This document shows positions 4,752-6,592 of a DNA stretch of 6,592 bases, piece after piece. The notes below the pieces were generated by a model. It made no database searches. It was not told where the DNA came from and was given only the letters and a program-made list of their open reading frames with translations. The position numbers and the translations under genes were made by a program. Position 1 is the stretch's first letter. Each line of letters opens with the position of its first letter. The stretch spans positions 1 to 6,592 of the forward strand of contig CAMVIL010000072.1 of the NCBI GenBank assembly GCA_947167535.1. Direction: 5' to 3'. Origin of the DNA: an uncultured Ruminococcus sp. Lineage in GTDB: Bacteria; Bacillota; Clostridia; Oscillospirales; Ruminococcaceae.

Positions 4752-5336
4752 ATGATTTTCGACATTTCGCAGGAAGTTTTCTCCTGCAAAGTATTCCCCG
4801 GAGACCCTCAGCCGCAGAAAAACGTGCTTATGCGCGTAAGCGACGGCGACGTCTGCAATCTTTCGGAGCTTTCGATGTGCGCCCACAACGGCACCCACAT
4901 CGACGCGCCGTTCCATTTTCTCGACGGCGGGAAGACTGTGGACGAGCTTCCCCTTGACAGGTTCGTGGGCGCCTGCTACGTTGCCCGCCACGAGGGTGAC
5001 GTCAGTGCAGAGGACGCTGAGGATATCATGCAGAAAGCCCGCTCGGCGGAGGCCGCGGAGCGGATACTGATAGCGGGAAAAGCCACCGTCACTGCCGGAG
5101 CCGCGAGGGTATTCGCATCGGCGGGGATTAAGCTCATCGGCAACGAGAGCCAGACGGTAGGCCCCGAGGACGCGCCGAAGGAAGTACACCTTATCCTGCT
5201 GGGAGCAGAGGTGGTGCTTCTCGAAGGTCTTGTGCTTGACGGCGTGGAGGAGGGTCGGTACTTCCTGAGTGCTGCGCCGCTGAATCTGGGCGGAGCGGAC
5301 GGCTCGCCATGCAGAGCTTATCTTATCAGGGAGTGA
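4752..5336 (+). CDS. Cyclase-family metal hydrolase (kynurenine formamidase-like)
   Basis: A 194-residue protein of the PF04199 cyclase family, which hydrolyses amides such as N-formylkynurenine and forms or opens cyclic products. The metal-binding signature H45-NGT-H49-I-D51-AP-F-H55 is intact. The later ligand positions are probably H146 (in EVHLILLGAE) and E158 (in VLLEGL). The C-terminal GADGSPCRA block is also typical. At 194 residues it is close to the size of bacterial KynB, but no tryptophan-catabolism neighbours such as kynureninase are present, so I would not name it kynB. The ribosome binding site TAAGGAG overlaps the stop codon of the previous gene, 7 bases before ATG 4752. It is the last gene of the operon and probably acts on the same compound as the two hydrolases upstream. 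Confidence 0.92.
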   Translation: MIFDISQEVFSCKVFPGDPQPQKNVLMRVSDGDVCNLSELSMCAHNGTHIDAPFHFLDGGKTVDELPLDRFVGACYVARHEGDVSAEDAEDIMQKARSAEAAERILIAGKATVTAGAARVFASAGIKLIGNESQTVGPEDAPKEVHLILLGAEVVLLEGLVLDGVEEGRYFLSAAPLNLGGADGSPCRAYLIRE

Positions 5337-5356
5337 GCCCGAAGGATTTTGTTAAT

Positions 5357-5383
5357 AATGCAGATGACAAGGTCTGCATTTTA
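5357..5383 (+). terminator. Probable weak intrinsic terminator after the operon
   Basis: AATGCAGA (5357-5364) and TCTGCATT (5373-5380) form a perfect 8-bp stem with an 8-base loop, with only a short T run (5379-5382). It lies 20 bases after the cyclase-family stop. The T tract is short, so some read-through into the next gene is plausible. I see no clear separate promoter before that gene. Confidence 0.5.
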
Positions 5384-5444
5384 GGCATCCGCATTTCAGG
5401 GATACGCGGCTGCCGGATCATCACCAATAAGGGAGGAATTTGCT

Positions 5445-6592
5445 ATGTACAAACGATTCATCAGCTGTGCCGCGGCGTTAATGCTGGCGGCGGGAGGACT
5501 GGCGGCGATCCCGTCTGCGGACATCACCGCATCTGCCTACAAGGTGGACGAGAGCAAGGTCAAGACCTACGGTAACTTCAAGTATATCGTCTGGGACGAT
5601 AACTACGAGGGCGACACCGAGCTTGACATATACGCAGACAACGTCGTCGAGATAGTTGACTACAAGATCACGGGAGACACCATCACTTTCCCCGAAGAGA
5701 TAGACGGTCACCGCGTATACTTCATCGACTCCGAGAGGCTCAAGAAGAGCAGTGTCAAGAGAGTAAATCTCCCCAAGAGCTTCTACTGCTTCTACGACCA
5801 CTCCGGCTGGGAGTCCAACTCCTACGCTGAGGACAGAGAGACTCTCCCTGACGCGCTGGGCTGGTGCGAGAAGCTGGAATACGTTGATATCCACAACGAC
5901 GAATTTGATTCCAAGGACGGCATCGTATACTCCAACGACTACTGGGACGAGTACGGCGATTTCGACGAGATGTACTACCTCAAATTCGTGCCGCCGATGG
6001 TAAGCAGTTACACCTTCCCCAAGACAGTAAAACGCATCGGCAGAAGAGCCTTCTACAGAAACCAGAAGCTGACTTCCATCACAGTGCCCAGCACCGTAGA
6101 CTACATGGCTCCCGAAGCCTTTGCCTGCTGCTACGCGCTGAAGACGGCGAACATCAAGTGCCAGACGGGCAACTCTTACCTGAATGACCATATGTTCTAT
6201 TCATGCAGCAAGCTCCAGAGCGTTACCCTGCCCGAGGGCTTTAAGTACATAGGCAGCTGCGCATTTGCCGACTGCTCGTCGCTTAAAAGCATAAAGATCC
6301 CCGATAGCGTGGAGCGCATCGAAAGCTTTGCATTCTCGGGCTGTTCTTCGCTTGAAAAGGTTGACATCGGCACGCATCTTTACGGCATCGGCGACGGCGC
6401 TTTCACCGATCTGTTCGCGCTGAAATCATTAAGGCTTCCCGAGAGCATTCACGATATCTACGACGGCAGCGTAGGTATGGCATATTCTGCCGAAGAGCAT
6501 ACTTACGTGCCTATCCCCGGCTTCAAGCTCTACTGCTACCCCGGCGCCGCCGAGAAGTACGCCAAGGAGAGAGGCATTCCCTACGAGCTGGT
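5445..6592 (+). CDS. Secreted leucine-rich-repeat protein (BspA-like, LRR_5), 3' end missing
   Basis: The first 382 residues of a protein that continues past the window. A classical Sec signal peptide is visible: MYKRF, a hydrophobic core at about 7-23, and cleavage probably after A31 (TASA). At about 78-111 comes a 'TFPEEIDG..V' type lead-in. Treponema/BspA-like LRR_5 repeats of about 23 residues run through about 190-335 with the pattern 'I..AF..C.SL..I.IP.S' (for example IGSCAFADCSSLKSIKIP at 269-286 and IESFAFSGCSSLEKVDI at 292-308). PGAAEKYAKERGIPYE at 366-381 is the usual close of an LRR_5 block, so another domain may follow, such as a dockerin, repeat or anchor. The segment 151-178 is very rich in Asp, Glu and Tyr. 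GGGAGGA lies 7 bases before ATG 5445. A role in binding host or fibre surfaces is inferred from the family; no enzyme motif is seen. Confidence 0.9.
   Translation, partial: MYKRFISCAAALMLAAGGLAAIPSADITASAYKVDESKVKTYGNFKYIVWDDNYEGDTELDIYADNVVEIVDYKITGDTITFPEEIDGHRVYFIDSERLKKSSVKRVNLPKSFYCFYDHSGWESNSYAEDRETLPDALGWCEKLEYVDIHNDEFDSKDGIVYSNDYWDEYGDFDEMYYLKFVPPMVSSYTFPKTVKRIGRRAFYRNQKLTSITVPSTVDYMAPEAFACCYALKTANIKCQTGNSYLNDHMFYSCSKLQSVTLPEGFKYIGSCAFADCSSLKSIKIPDSVERIESFAFSGCSSLEKVDIGTHLYGIGDGAFTDLFALKSLRLPESIHDIYDGSVGMAYSAEEHTYVPIPGFKLYCYPGAAEKYAKERGIPYEL

Noticed and set aside
2700..5189. Long antisense and out-of-frame reading frames inside the three hydrolase genes
   Set aside because: They are by-products of high GC and codon bias; the plus-strand genes have full family motifs and ribosome binding sites.
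4752..5336. Naming the third operon gene kynB
   Set aside because: The metal signature fits the cyclase family, but there is no tryptophan-catabolism context and the family covers many substrates.

Overview
The window looks like chromosomal DNA of a gut- or rumen-type Clostridia member (Bacillota), most probably Ruminococcus or a close relative. The reasons are consensus sigma-70-type promoters, strong GGAGG ribosome binding sites, a TPP riboswitch with an intrinsic attenuator in front of an ECF-type thiamine transporter, a BspA-like leucine-rich-repeat exported protein, and an alternate (SipW-type) signal peptide ending in YAWF. The genus is inferred from protein style, not from a marker gene.

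Left third (1-1467), minus strand, AT-rich. A near-perfect promoter (TTGACA-17 bp-TATAAT) starts a leader with a long hairpin. Three related reading frames follow. The first two are only 33 and 35 codons long and encode just the N-terminal membrane/signal segment. The third is a long exported protein that runs off the left edge. All three share almost the same start context and signal segment. The two short ones stop with TAA exactly where the long one continues into Tyr-Ala-Trp-Phe. This is the oddest part of the window.

Middle (1468-2681). A featureless AT-rich gap of about 230 bp is followed, on the minus strand, by a complete thiamine uptake unit: promoter, TPP riboswitch, attenuator terminator, thiT-like gene and final terminator. 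The alternative antiterminator pairing can be read directly in the sequence. A divergent promoter (extended -10) faces right, and an 8-bp inverted repeat lies between the two promoters.

Right half (2682-6592), plus strand, clearly GC-rich. A tight three-gene operon (gaps of 13 and 11 bases) encodes three unrelated hydrolase folds: a cytoplasmic beta-lactamase-fold serine hydrolase, an HSL-type alpha/beta hydrolase, and a metal-dependent cyclase/kynurenine-formamidase-like enzyme. Together they suggest stepwise breakdown of one ester-, amide- or lactone-containing compound, but the substrate cannot be read from sequence. After a weak hairpin terminator, a secreted leucine-rich-repeat (LRR_5/BspA-like) protein begins and runs off the right edge.

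No rRNA, tRNA, CRISPR array, transposase or phage gene was seen.
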